Shown here one piece after another: positions 37,896 through 46,144 of a stretch of 64,000 nt of DNA. A model generated the notes under the pieces. That model searched no databases and was not told the origin of the DNA. It saw only the letters and a program-made list of their open reading frames with translations. Source of the DNA: Frigoribacterium sp. CG_9.8 (GTDB taxonomy: Bacteria > Actinomycetota > Actinomycetes > Actinomycetales > Microbacteriaceae); NCBI RefSeq assembly GCF_015751965.1, contig NZ_JADOVH010000001.1, positions 124,001 to 188,000 on the forward strand. The letters are read 5' to 3'. The number at the start of each line of letters is the position of its first letter. Position 1 is the first letter of the stretch. The translations under genes were made by a program, and so were the position numbers.

Positions 37896-40838
37896 GTGTC
37901 TGGCACGAAGAAACTGGTCATAGTCGAGTCGCCCGCAAAGGCGAAGACGATTGCCCAGTACCTGGGTGACGGATATGAGGTGCTGGCCTCGGTCGGTCAC
38001 ATCCGTGACTTGATCGAGCCGAAGAACCTGCCGCCGGAGCTCAAAAAAGGCTCGCTCGGCAAATTCTCCATTGATGTCGAAAATGGTTTTCTTCCGTACT
38101 ATGTGGTCTCCGATCAGAAGAAGAAGACGGTCGCCGAACTGAAGCGTGCCCTCAAGGGTGCCGACGAGCTCTACCTCGCAACTGATGAGGACCGCGAGGG
38201 CGAGGCCATCGCGTGGCACCTCCTCGACGAACTGAAACCCAAGGTTCCGGTCAAGCGAATGGTCTTCCACGAGATCACCAAAGAAGCGATCGAGCGCGCC
38301 CGCGACAGCACCCGTGACATCGACACCGCCCTCGTCGATGCCCAAGAAACCCGCCGCATTCTCGACCGTCTATACGGCTATGAGATCTCGCCGGTGCTCT
38401 GGCGCAAGGTCGGCCCCGGACTCTCCGCCGGGCGGGTGCAGTCTGCCGCCACCCGTCTCGTCGTCGACCGGGAGCGCGAGCGTCTCGCTTTTGTTGCGGC
38501 CGGCTATTGGGATCTGTCGGCGCTGCTTGCAGCATCCGACGGATCAACTCCATTCGAGTCCCGCCTTGCCCGCCTCGACGGAGCGCGCGTTGCCAGCGGT
38601 CGTGACTTTGATGACAGGGGACAACTCAAATCATCGTCCACTGGCAGGGCGGATGCCATCGCTCTCGACGAGCAGGCCGCGACCGCGCTTGCCGAGGCGC
38701 TGCGCGACCCGGCGGTCTCAGTCGTCGTGTCCGCAGTCGACTCGAAGCCCTATACGCGTCGACCGGCGGCGCCCTTCAGCACCTCGACACTTCAGCAGGA
38801 AGCCGCTCGCAAGCTGCGCTTCACCGCGCGCCAGACCATGAGCGTGGCGCAGGGTCTGTACGAAAACGGCTACATCACCTATATGCGAACGGATTCGCTC
38901 AACCTCTCCCAGCAGGCGATGACCGCCGCTCGCAGCCAAGCGGCGTCGCTGTACGGCGCCGAAAGTGTGTCCGAAAAGCCGCGCACCTACACGAGCAAAA
39001 GCAAGAATGCGCAAGAGGCTCACGAGGCGATCCGTCCCGCTGGGGACACTTTTCGTACCCCCGGCCAGCTCGAGGGCACCCTGCGCGGCAACGACTGGAA
39101 ACTGTATGACCTCATCTGGAAGCGCACTGTCGCCTCGCAGATGGCTGACGCCAAGGGAATGACCGCGTCCGTGGTCATCACTGCCGGACCGGTGCAGGGC
39201 ACGACCATGGCCGAGTTCGCCGCGAGTGGCACCGTGATCACCTTCCGCGGATTCCTCCAGGCCTATGAGGAAAGCCGGGACGAAGAGCGCAACGACGCTG
39301 CCGAGCCCACCGAAGCAAAACTCCCCCCACTCACTGTCGGCCAAAAACTGACCGTCGCAGAAGTGGAGGCAAAGGGACACGAGACCAGCGCGCCGCCGCG
39401 CTACACCGAGGCGAGCCTCGTCAAGACACTCGAAGAGCTGGGGATCGGGCGCCCCTCGACCTACGCGTCAATCATCTCGACCATCATCGACCGCGGCTAC
39501 GTGACCCCCCGTGGTAGCGCACTTGTGCCGAACTGGATCGCCTTTTCTGTGGTTCGACTGCTCGAAGATTTTTTCTCCGATCTGGTGGAATACGACTTCA
39601 CCGCAGCCATGGAAGACGACCTCGACCGCATCGCGGATGGCAAAGAGGACCGCGTTGAATGGCTGACCAGCTTCTACTTCGGCAGCGAAAAACACCGCGG
39701 TCTGCGAAATGTCATCGATAACATGGGCGAGATCGACGCGAAGAGCATCAACTCGATCAAGCTCGATGACGAGGTGACCCTGCGCATCGGCAAGTACGGC
39801 CCGTACCTTGAGGTCGTGGATGCGGATGGCGCACCGGAGGCAGTCCCCCGCCGCGTGAACATCCCCCCGGAGCTTGCCCCGGATGAACTCACGGTCGCGA
39901 AAGCCCATGAGCTGATCGACGCGCCCGTTGTGGTGGACCGCGTGATTGGCATCAACCCCGAAAACGGCAAGAGTGTGGTCGCGAAAGACGGCCGGTTCGG
40001 GCCGTACATCACCGAAGTCGACCCCGAACCCGAACCAGTACCCGAACCCGATGCTGTTGCGCCGGTCGAAATCGCGGTCGTCGAGCCCGTCGTCGACCCC
40101 GCTACCGGCGAGATCATCGAGCCGAAGAAGAAGCGGGCCGCGCCCAAAAAAGCGGCCGCGGCAAAGCAGCGAACGGCCTCCATCTTCAAGTCAATGGATC
40201 TCGCGACCGTTGATCTCATTACCGCTCTTCGCTTGCTTGCGCTGCCGCGCATCGTGGGCCAGGACCCGGAGAGTGGTGAGGAGATCACCGCCCAGAACGG
40301 GAAGTTTGGCCCCTATCTCAAGAAGGGTGTCGACACGCGATCACTTACCGGGGAAGATCAGATCTTCGAGATCGACCTTCCCGCGGCGATTGAGCTGTAT
40401 GCCCAGCCCAAGTATGGTGCGCGCCAAGCATCCAGTGCCCTCAAGGAGTTCGATGCCGACCCCGTCAGTGGCAAGCCGATTCGTATCAAGGACGGCCGTT
40501 TCGGTGCCTATGTGACCGATGGCGTGACGAATGTGACGATTCCCCGGGGGGAGACGATCGAAGAGATCGACTTCGAGCGCGCGGTGCAGATGCTCGCCGA
40601 TAAGCGTGCGAAGGGACCGACGGTCAAGACGACCGCGGCGAAGAGGCCGGCCGCAAAGAAGCCGGTCGTAAAAAAGCCAGTCGTAAAAAAGCCGGCCGCA
40701 AAGAAGCCGGTCGCGAAGAAGCCAGCGGTTAAGAAGCCTGCCGCGACGAAGTCCACTGCGACGAAGCCCGCGGCGAAGACGGTGGCGGCGAAGAAGGTGG
40801 CGGCGAAGTCGTCCCCGGCCTCCGAGTCGGCGCAGTAG
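37896..40838 (+). CDS. topA: DNA topoisomerase I (type IA)
   Basis: A 980-residue enzyme that relaxes negative supercoils. The Toprim domain is at the N-terminus (VIVESPAKAKTIAQYLG, then DEDREGEAIAW), the active-site tyrosine is in YITYMRTDSLNLS, and four short topoisomerase C-terminal repeats (e.g. GKFGPYLKKG, GRFGAYVTDG) follow. The last about 75 residues are Lys/Ala/Pro repeats (KKP and AAK units), typical of actinobacterial TopA and needed for processivity there. It lacks zinc fingers. GTG start has GAGGAG upstream. Confidence 0.96.
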   Translation: MSGTKKLVIVESPAKAKTIAQYLGDGYEVLASVGHIRDLIEPKNLPPELKKGSLGKFSIDVENGFLPYYVVSDQKKKTVAELKRALKGADELYLATDEDREGEAIAWHLLDELKPKVPVKRMVFHEITKEAIERARDSTRDIDTALVDAQETRRILDRLYGYEISPVLWRKVGPGLSAGRVQSAATRLVVDRERERLAFVAAGYWDLSALLAASDGSTPFESRLARLDGARVASGRDFDDRGQLKSSSTGRADAIALDEQAATALAEALRDPAVSVVVSAVDSKPYTRRPAAPFSTSTLQQEAARKLRFTARQTMSVAQGLYENGYITYMRTDSLNLSQQAMTAARSQAASLYGAESVSEKPRTYTSKSKNAQEAHEAIRPAGDTFRTPGQLEGTLRGNDWKLYDLIWKRTVASQMADAKGMTASVVITAGPVQGTTMAEFAASGTVITFRGFLQAYEESRDEERNDAAEPTEAKLPPLTVGQKLTVAEVEAKGHETSAPPRYTEASLVKTLEELGIGRPSTYASIISTIIDRGYVTPRGSALVPNWIAFSVVRLLEDFFSDLVEYDFTAAMEDDLDRIADGKEDRVEWLTSFYFGSEKHRGLRNVIDNMGEIDAKSINSIKLDDEVTLRIGKYGPYLEVVDADGAPEAVPRRVNIPPELAPDELTVAKAHELIDAPVVVDRVIGINPENGKSVVAKDGRFGPYITEVDPEPEPVPEPDAVAPVEIAVVEPVVDPATGEIIEPKKKRAAPKKAAAAKQRTASIFKSMDLATVDLITALRLLALPRIVGQDPESGEEITAQNGKFGPYLKKGVDTRSLTGEDQIFEIDLPAAIELYAQPKYGARQASSALKEFDADPVSGKPIRIKDGRFGAYVTDGVTNVTIPRGETIEEIDFERAVQMLADKRAKGPTVKTTAAKRPAAKKPVVKKPVVKKPAAKKPVAKKPAVKKPAATKSTATKPAAKTVAAKKVAAKSSPASESAQ

Positions 40839-40858
40839 GCGTCGGTGCGAAGCGCGAC

Positions 40859-41476
40859 ATGACCGGTTTGTTCATCACGTTCGAGGGCGGTGACGGATCG
40901 GGCAAGTCGACCCAGGCGAGCCTGCTCGCGGACTGGCTCACGGCATCCGGTCGCACTGTGACTCGCTCGCGTGAGCCCGGTGGCACCGAACTCGGGCTCG
41001 AGCTGCGGGAGATCGTGCTGCACCGCCGAGGGCACATCGCTCCCCGCGCCGAGGCGCTGATCTATGCCGCCGATCGCGCGCACAATATCGCTACGAAGGT
41101 GCGGCCGGCGATCGAGCGCGGAGAGATCGTGATCCAGGACCGCTACCTCGACTCCTCGGTTGCGTACCAGGGCGCTGGGCGCGTGCTCGACCCCATCGAG
41201 GTTCGGGATATCTCGCTCTGGGCGACCGAGGGCTTCATGCCAGATCTCACGATCCTGCTCGATCTCGACGAGACGATCGGCCGAGCACGCCTCGATGAGG
41301 CCCGGACCCAATATGACAGGCTCGAGGCGGAGGAGAACGACTTCCACTCCCGCGTGCGGGCCGGATTCCTCGCACTCGCTGAGGCCGAGACGCACCGTTT
41401 CCTGGTGCTCTCGGCCACCGCTTCGATCGAGTCGATCGCCGAGGCCATTCGCGCTCGGGTGACTCCGCTTTTGTAG
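40859..41476 (+). CDS. tmk: thymidylate kinase
   Basis: A 205-residue enzyme that phosphorylates dTMP. FITFEGGDGSGKSTQ is the P-loop; RSREPGGTELG, VIQDRYLDSSVAYQGAGR and the later LID follow the family order. It lies 20 bases after topA and about 45 bases before holB, the common actinobacterial topA-tmk-holB order. Confidence 0.95.
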   Translation: MTGLFITFEGGDGSGKSTQASLLADWLTASGRTVTRSREPGGTELGLELREIVLHRRGHIAPRAEALIYAADRAHNIATKVRPAIERGEIVIQDRYLDSSVAYQGAGRVLDPIEVRDISLWATEGFMPDLTILLDLDETIGRARLDEARTQYDRLEAEENDFHSRVRAGFLALAEAETHRFLVLSATASIESIAEAIRARVTPLL

Positions 41477-41521
41477 CACCAGCCGGGAAACCCGGTCAGC
41501 TGCTCCGCTTAGGCTTGGCGC

Positions 41522-42697
41522 ATGACCGCGTGGGACGAATTGACCGGCCAGTCGGAGGCGATCGCGACCTTCCGCGCGGCCGCTGCAGACTCGACCCTCG
41601 GTGACTCCCCGATCGGCGACTCGGCGATGACCCATTCCTGGCTCATCACGGGTCCACCCGGGTCGGGCCGCTCCAACCTTGCCTACGCCTTCGCGACGGC
41701 GCTGCTCAGTCCGGCTGCGACAGGTAAAGTCAGCGATCCGGATGGTGACGAAACCACCCGCCGCCAGGTCGCCGCCCGCACCCACCCCGACCTCGCAGTG
41801 CTGAGCACCGAGGGCGTGATCATCAAGATGGATGACGTGCGCCGGCTGGTCTCCAGCTCCAACTTCTCGCCCTCGGTGAGTCGCTATCGCGTGATCGTGA
41901 TCGAGGACGCCGACCGAATGCAGGAGCGCACCTCCAATGTGCTGCTCAAGGCGCTCGAAGAGCCGCCGCCGAGAACGGTGTGGATCCTCTGTGCGCCGAG
42001 CGAAGCCGACCTGCTGCCGACCATCCGTTCCCGGGTGCGTACCGTGCGACTGCGGGTACCGGATGTCGCCGAGGTTGCCGAACTCATCGCCAGGCGGGAC
42101 GAGGTGGATATCGCTACCGCCACCCGGGCCGCCCGTGAGTCGCAGAGCCACATCGGCATGGCCCACCGCCTCGCCACCAACGAGGAGGCCCGGCGCCGCC
42201 GCGAGCAGACCCTCCAGCTTGCGCTCGGCATCCGTTCCGTGTCTGGGGCAGTGATCGCTGCGGCGAAACTGCTCGAACTCGCGGGGGAGGATGCCAGGGC
42301 CATCACCGAAGAGCGCGACGCCGAGGAGCGCGAGAGCGCGTTGCGGTCTCTTGGCATCGAACCGGGAGGCACCATTCCGCCGGCGCTCCGAGCCCAGTTG
42401 CGCGCTCTCGAGGAGGACCAGAAGAGACGTGCGACCCGCAGCCTGCGCGATGGCATCGACCGAATCATGGTCGACCTACTCTCGCTCTACCGCGACATCC
42501 TGCTGATGCAACTCGACGCCGGCACCGAGCCGATCAATCTCGCTATCCTCTCTCAGCTGACCGCCGCGAGTGGGGCTTCGACTGCCGCCGAGACCCTCGC
42601 GACAATGGACGCCATTGCCACCGCCCGCAAGCGCATCGAGGGGAACGTCGCTCCGGCCCTCGCCCTCGAAGCCATGCTGATCTCCACCGCCCGCTAA
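41522..42697 (+). CDS. holB: DNA polymerase III delta' subunit
   Basis: A 391-residue clamp-loader subunit. It has the AAA+ fold with ITGPPGSGRSNLAYAFA in place of a perfect Walker A (Arg-Ser for Lys-Thr/Ser), and VIVIEDADRMQERTSNVLLKALEEPPP, which is characteristic for delta'. The missing Walker A lysine fits delta' proteins that do not hydrolyse ATP. The ATG is exactly six bases after TAGGCT (41,510-41,515), pointing to its own leaderless transcript despite the gene cluster. Confidence 0.93.
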   Translation: MTAWDELTGQSEAIATFRAAAADSTLGDSPIGDSAMTHSWLITGPPGSGRSNLAYAFATALLSPAATGKVSDPDGDETTRRQVAARTHPDLAVLSTEGVIIKMDDVRRLVSSSNFSPSVSRYRVIVIEDADRMQERTSNVLLKALEEPPPRTVWILCAPSEADLLPTIRSRVRTVRLRVPDVAEVAELIARRDEVDIATATRAARESQSHIGMAHRLATNEEARRRREQTLQLALGIRSVSGAVIAAAKLLELAGEDARAITEERDAEERESALRSLGIEPGGTIPPALRAQLRALEEDQKRRATRSLRDGIDRIMVDLLSLYRDILLMQLDAGTEPINLAILSQLTAASGASTAAETLATMDAIATARKRIEGNVAPALALEAMLISTAR

Positions 42698-42719
42698 ATC
42701 TTCACCGCTCGTTTAAGGG

Positions 42720-44264
42720 ATGCCTGTGACAACCAAAACCACCCGTACCGTATTGACCGCTGCCGGGCTGGTTATCGCCCTTGCGCTCAGCGGCTGTGTC
42801 GCGTCATTCCTGCCGAAGACGCCAGACACACGGTCAACACCGACGGCTGAGCGCGTAGCTGCTGAGCTTGAGCCGTTCTACACACAGATATTGAAATGGA
42901 AGCCCTGCGAGGGGGAAGGCTTCCAGTGCACAACCGTCACAGCGCCGATGGACTGGAAAAATCCCGCGACCAAGTCGATCGATCTGGCGCTCATCCGCAA
43001 GACCGCCACTGGCACTGCTCTCGGTTCGCTGCTGGTCAATCCGGGTGGTCCGGGCGCATCGGGATATGACTTCGTGAGGGACAGCCTCGACTACGCGGTC
43101 GACGCAAAATTGAAGCAGAACTACGACATTGTGGGCTTCGATCCACGCGGGGTAAACAAGTCCTCGGCGGTCAAGTGCTATCAGGACCCGTCTGAGATGG
43201 ATAAATTCCTCTTCGGCGTCTCAGCCAATCCCTTCGGCTCAGACGCGTGGATCGCCGACCAGCGGATCAACAACACCGCATTCGGCGCGGCCTGCCTCAA
43301 ATACACCGGGGATCTGCTCGGTTTCATCGACACCGACAGCGCCGCTCGGGACCTCGACCTGCTGCGTGCGACACTCGGCGATAAAAAGCTCAACTACCTC
43401 GGGTACTCCTACGGCACCCTGCTTGGCGCGACTTACGCCGCGCTTTACCCGAAAAAGACCGGCCGCCTGGTTCTCGATGGTGCCCTCGACCCGGCGACCA
43501 GCAGCTTCGACGTGGGGGCAACCCAAGCCCAGGGCTTCGAGAGCGCACTGCGCGCGTATATCAAAGACTGCTTGACCGGCAAAGAGTGTCCATTCACAGG
43601 GTCTGTAGACGACGCCATGACCGACATCCGTTCCCTGCTCGAAGGCCTCGATGCCAGTCCGTTGCGCGCCAAGGATGGCCGTGAACTCTCCAGCGGTGCC
43701 ATGTTCACTGCGATCATTACCCCGCTGTATAACAAGGTCAACTGGCCGAATCTCACCCAGTTGTTCAGCAGTGTGATGAAGGGTGACGCGTCGGTGGCAT
43801 TCCAACTGGCAGACAGCTACTACGGACGCAAAGCCAACGGCAGCTATACCGATAATTCGACCGAGGCATTCATCGGCATCAACTGCCTCGACTACACGAC
43901 CGAGTCCACGACTGATGCGAGCTTGAAAGTGGATGCGGCGACGCTCGCGTCTCTTGCGCCGACCCTCGGCCCCCAGCTCTCGTACGACACATCGTGTGCC
44001 TCTTGGCCGTTCGAGCCCACGCGCACGCGCGGACCGATTTCGGCGGATGGCTCGGCACCCATCCTCGTCGTCGGCACCACGAACGATCCGGCGACCCCCT
44101 ACGTGTGGGCGAAGGCCCTCGCGAAGGAGCTGCAGAATGGGCACCTCCTCACCTACCGCGGTGAAGGCCACACGGCCTACAACAAGTCCAACTCGTGCGT
44201 GAACAACACGGTCGATGATTTCTTCGTCGACGGCACCGTGCCCAAAAAAGACCCGCAGTGCTGA
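42720..44264 (+). CDS. secreted alpha/beta-hydrolase lipoprotein (tripeptidyl aminopeptidase-like)
   Basis: A 514-residue protein with a lipoprotein signal (LVIALALSGC, lipobox cysteine at about residue 24). The alpha/beta-hydrolase core shows NPGGPGASGYDF (oxyanion region), GFDPRGVNKS, nucleophile elbow GYSYGTLLG, a late Asp in TTNDPATPY and His in GEGHTAY. The C-terminal block is the TAP-like domain of Streptomyces tripeptidyl aminopeptidases. It would release short peptides or esters outside the membrane. It begins 22 bases after holB. Confidence 0.88.
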   Translation: MPVTTKTTRTVLTAAGLVIALALSGCVASFLPKTPDTRSTPTAERVAAELEPFYTQILKWKPCEGEGFQCTTVTAPMDWKNPATKSIDLALIRKTATGTALGSLLVNPGGPGASGYDFVRDSLDYAVDAKLKQNYDIVGFDPRGVNKSSAVKCYQDPSEMDKFLFGVSANPFGSDAWIADQRINNTAFGAACLKYTGDLLGFIDTDSAARDLDLLRATLGDKKLNYLGYSYGTLLGATYAALYPKKTGRLVLDGALDPATSSFDVGATQAQGFESALRAYIKDCLTGKECPFTGSVDDAMTDIRSLLEGLDASPLRAKDGRELSSGAMFTAIITPLYNKVNWPNLTQLFSSVMKGDASVAFQLADSYYGRKANGSYTDNSTEAFIGINCLDYTTESTTDASLKVDAATLASLAPTLGPQLSYDTSCASWPFEPTRTRGPISADGSAPILVVGTTNDPATPYVWAKALAKELQNGHLLTYRGEGHTAYNKSNSCVNNTVDDFFVDGTVPKKDPQC

Positions 44265-44342
44265 ATGGGCGGTGCCGAGGGGCATCCGTATGATCGAGCC
44301 ACCAGGTTTGCGCAAAGTTGCACGCGGCGCAAGGATACTCGT

Positions 44343-44984
44343 ATGACCATCGACAATCCGCGTGCCGGGCTGCGGGAGCGTAAGCGTCTAGCCACCGCCC
44401 GCGCGATCGAGATGGCGGCACTTACCCTGGTCGCAGAAACCGGGCTCGACCACGTGACCGTTGATGAAATCAGTCGCGTCGCCGACATCTCGCCGCGCAC
44501 GTTTTTCAACTACTACGCGTCCAAGGAGTCTGCCCTGGTGGGTGAAACACCCGAGCCGCCAACCGCCGATGCAGTTCAGGCCTATGTTTATGCCGCGAGC
44601 GGGAGTGTGTTCGATGGGCTCAGTGCGCTCCTCGCCGCAGCGGTCGAAGGGAGGTCCACCGACACGGAGCTGATGCTGAAGCGCCGCAGCCTGCTCAAGC
44701 ATTACCCCCAGCTCTTCGCGATGCGGATGGCGGCCATGCGCGAGTATGAGGAACGGCTACGCGAGATAGTCGCGCAGCGCCTCGTGGCGGATGACCCGGC
44801 CCTCGCCGACGACTCCGATGTGTTGCTCAGCCGATCCCGCCTCATTACCAACGTGGCGTTCGGAGCGATGAAGCACGCGTGGGTGTGTTGGGCAGACAAC
44901 CAAGGCGGCACGTCTCTGGCCGACCGGCTCAAGGATTCCTTCGACGAACTGGGTCGCATTCTCCGACCGGTGCCCGCAGCCTGA
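44343..44984 (+). CDS. TetR family transcriptional regulator
   Basis: A 213-residue regulator. The N-terminal helix-turn-helix is VTVDEISRVADISPRTFFNYYASKESAL (shown in part; residues 42-69). The C-terminal ligand domain is diverged, as normal. I choose the ATG at 44,343 because the upstream in-frame ATG at 44,265 would add 26 residues that do not fit the family. No operator is identified. It is the last host gene before the tRNA used by the element. Confidence 0.85.
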   Translation: MTIDNPRAGLRERKRLATARAIEMAALTLVAETGLDHVTVDEISRVADISPRTFFNYYASKESALVGETPEPPTADAVQAYVYAASGSVFDGLSALLAAAVEGRSTDTELMLKRRSLLKHYPQLFAMRMAAMREYEERLREIVAQRLVADDPALADDSDVLLSRSRLITNVAFGAMKHAWVCWADNQGGTSLADRLKDSFDELGRILRPVPAA

Positions 44985-45027
44985 TCGGCTAAGCTTTCAG
45001 GCGTTGCCTGCGAGAAATTGCGTGCAC

Positions 45028-45100
45028 GCCGCCTTAGCTCAGTCGGTAGAGCATCTCACTCGTAATGAGAAGGTCGTCAGTTCGATTCTGACAGGCGGCT
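45028..45100 (+). tRNA. tRNA-Thr(CGT), probable integration target
   Basis: A 73-nt cloverleaf. The acceptor pairs GCCGCCT with AGGCGGC, the discriminator is T, the anticodon loop is CTCGTAA with anticodon CGT, and the T arm has CAGTTCGATTCTG. CCA is not encoded. It separates host genes from the phage-like element, and element DNA begins directly after its 3' end, as for tRNA-integrating phages that restore the tRNA end. Confidence 0.96.
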
Positions 45101-45113
45101 CATATAAACAAAG

Positions 45114-45143
45114 GGATCGGGGCCTATCGGCTCCGGTCCTTTT
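45114..45143 (+). terminator. rho-independent terminator of tRNA-Thr
   Basis: GGATCGGGGCC pairs with GGCTCCGGTCC (two G-T pairs allowed) around a TATC loop and is followed by TTTT. It lies 14 bases past the tRNA end. Confidence 0.75.
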
Positions 45144-45150
45144 GTCTGTC

Positions 45151-45234
45151 GTGGGGAATTCGTGGGGAATTGGCTGCCAGCGATTGACTGTAATTCCCCG
45201 CATGGGGAGCTGGCGTGGGGAATCGTGGGGAAAG
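45151..45234. repeat. five GTGGGGAA-type repeats, candidate integrase arm sites
   Basis: Copies are GTGGGGAATT at 45,151 and 45,162, the inverted GTAATTCCCC at 45,190, GTGGGGAATC at 45,215 and GTGGGGAAAG at 45,225. A cluster of short direct and inverted repeats 50-130 bp from the tRNA end is what tyrosine integrases use as arm sites. The integrase itself is not in the window. The role is inference. Confidence 0.55.
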
Positions 45235-45270
45235 TTGGCAGTCATCATCCAGGCCTGCGATCATCGAGGC

Positions 45271-45525
45271 ATGCTCTTCATATTCATACTCATCATCCTG
45301 GTCCTTGGCTTCTTCGGCTTCGTCATCATGTCCCTCATCTTCATGAAAGAGCCGAGCAAGAAGTACGTGGCCCGTTTCGCTGCCAAGGAGGCGGCAGCCC
45401 TCGAGTTGAATCGAGCGCAGTATCGGGCCGCCAACCCACCCCCCACCGAGGAGCAGCTCATCGAGCAGGCTGCGATGGCTCTGCGGATCCAGCGGGCGGC
45501 TGAGCAGCGCCTAGCGGCCGAATAG
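45271..45525 (+). CDS. small membrane protein at the left end of the element
   Basis: An 84-residue protein. Residues 1-25 form one membrane helix (MLFIFILIILVLGFFGFVIM), followed by a charged, Ala/Glu-rich helical tail. It matches no family I know. The start at 45,271 is used because the longer frame would run through the tRNA. Its 3' end overlaps the convergent connector gene by 15 bases. Its place beside the attachment site would suit a superinfection or envelope-acting accessory gene, but this is speculation. Confidence 0.6.
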   Translation: MLFIFILIILVLGFFGFVIMSLIFMKEPSKKYVARFAAKEAAALELNRAQYRAANPPPTEEQLIEQAAMALRIQRAAEQRLAAE

Positions 45526-45945
45526 GTCGGATAGATCCAGGGTTGGCTCATGCGAGCGCAGGCGCGTGTTCACGATCGCGTAGAGGGCCTCGTCGCGCGC
45601 GGCGCGTGCATCTTCTGCGTCAGCCTGCTTCGCGTAGCTCTCTGCGACCTGCAGGAGGTCGCGGCCCTTGCCCAGCGTGTTGATCGTGAAGCCATCGGCA
45701 CCGATCGACTGGCCAGCGATCGTGAGAGACAGTGCAAGCTGCTTGATGAGCACTGAGCAGGCGCGGGTGACGTTGCCGTTGGCCAGTTGGAGTGAGATGG
45801 AGATGGCCACATCGGCGAAGTATTTGTAGTCACCTTGACCGACAACGATCGGGCTCAGCGGAACCGAGCTGTCGTCCCCGAGGAGGAGACGAACTTGAGC
45901 GATTGGGGATGTCGCTTCGAGGGGGGTCACGCCAGGATTCGCCAT
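45511..45945 (-). CDS. head-tail connector-like protein
   Basis: A 144-residue protein beginning with a short N-terminal arm and PIAQVRLLLGDDSS, a pattern seen in phage head-closure and connector proteins. The rest is helical (residues 40-130) with a C-terminal acidic tail. Its position directly after the capsid gene supports the assignment. It has its own late-type promoter and is the last leftward gene before the tRNA. No tail gene follows. Confidence 0.6.
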   Translation of the reverse strand: MANPGVTPLEATSPIAQVRLLLGDDSSVPLSPIVVGQGDYKYFADVAISISLQLANGNVTRACSVLIKQLALSLTIAGQSIGADGFTINTLGKGRDLLQVAESYAKQADAEDARAARDEALYAIVNTRLRSHEPTLDLSDLFGR

Positions 45946-45951
45946 GGCATC

Positions 45952-45984
45952 AGTCTAAGGGCCTTCCCAGCAAACGCCCAGAAA
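45952..45984 (-). promoter_or_regulatory. late-type promoter of the connector gene
   Basis: On the reverse strand TTTCTG (45,984-45,979), 21 bases, TAGACT (45,957-45,952), then six bases to the ATG. The spacer holds GGCGTTTGCTGGGA, shared with the other late promoters. The distance predicts a leaderless mRNA. Confidence 0.65.
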
Positions 45985-45991
45985 TAAGTCA

Positions 45992-46022
45992 GGCTCCCGG
46001 CGGTGTTGTCACGCCGGGAGCC
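45992..46022 (-). terminator. hairpin upstream of the connector gene
   Basis: GGCTCCCGGCG pairs perfectly with CGCCGGGAGCC around a nine-base loop. Leftward, it is followed by TGACTTATTT, so it may end transcripts coming from the capsid gene just before the next promoter. Confidence 0.65.
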
Positions 46023-46081
46023 CGCTGTACGAGGAAGGAGGGGCCTGCGTACCCTCCCAGGATACTCACAGAATCTTAGAT

Positions 46082-46091
46082 TAGCCAGCTA
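46082..46091 (+). promoter_or_regulatory. TAGCCAGCTA site, capsid-connector gap
   Basis: Exact TAGCCAGCTA, flanked as TTAGCCAGCTAA. It lies between the two hairpins that separate the capsid and connector transcription units. One of nine similar sites in the element; candidate operator. Confidence 0.5.
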
Positions 46092-46100
46092 ACGCGAGAA

Positions 46101-46125
46101 GGCCCCGGCAAATAGCGCCGGGGCC
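46101..46125 (-). terminator. terminator after the major capsid gene
   Basis: GGCCCCGGC pairs with GCCGGGGCC around a seven-base loop, starting 20 bases past the capsid stop. No long T-run follows, so efficiency is uncertain. Confidence 0.65.
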
Positions 46126-46144
46126 TCTCATTGTGCGTTGCTGG

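Noticed and set aside
40508-42166. 552-residue reverse frame opposite topA, tmk and holB
   Set aside because: Spans three genes on the other strand; the FFAAGFFTT-like tail is the mirror of the Lys/Ala repeat of TopA.
45157-45237. Second tRNA or tRNA fragment after tRNA-Thr
   Set aside because: The sequence folds into no cloverleaf; it consists of GTGGGGAA repeats.
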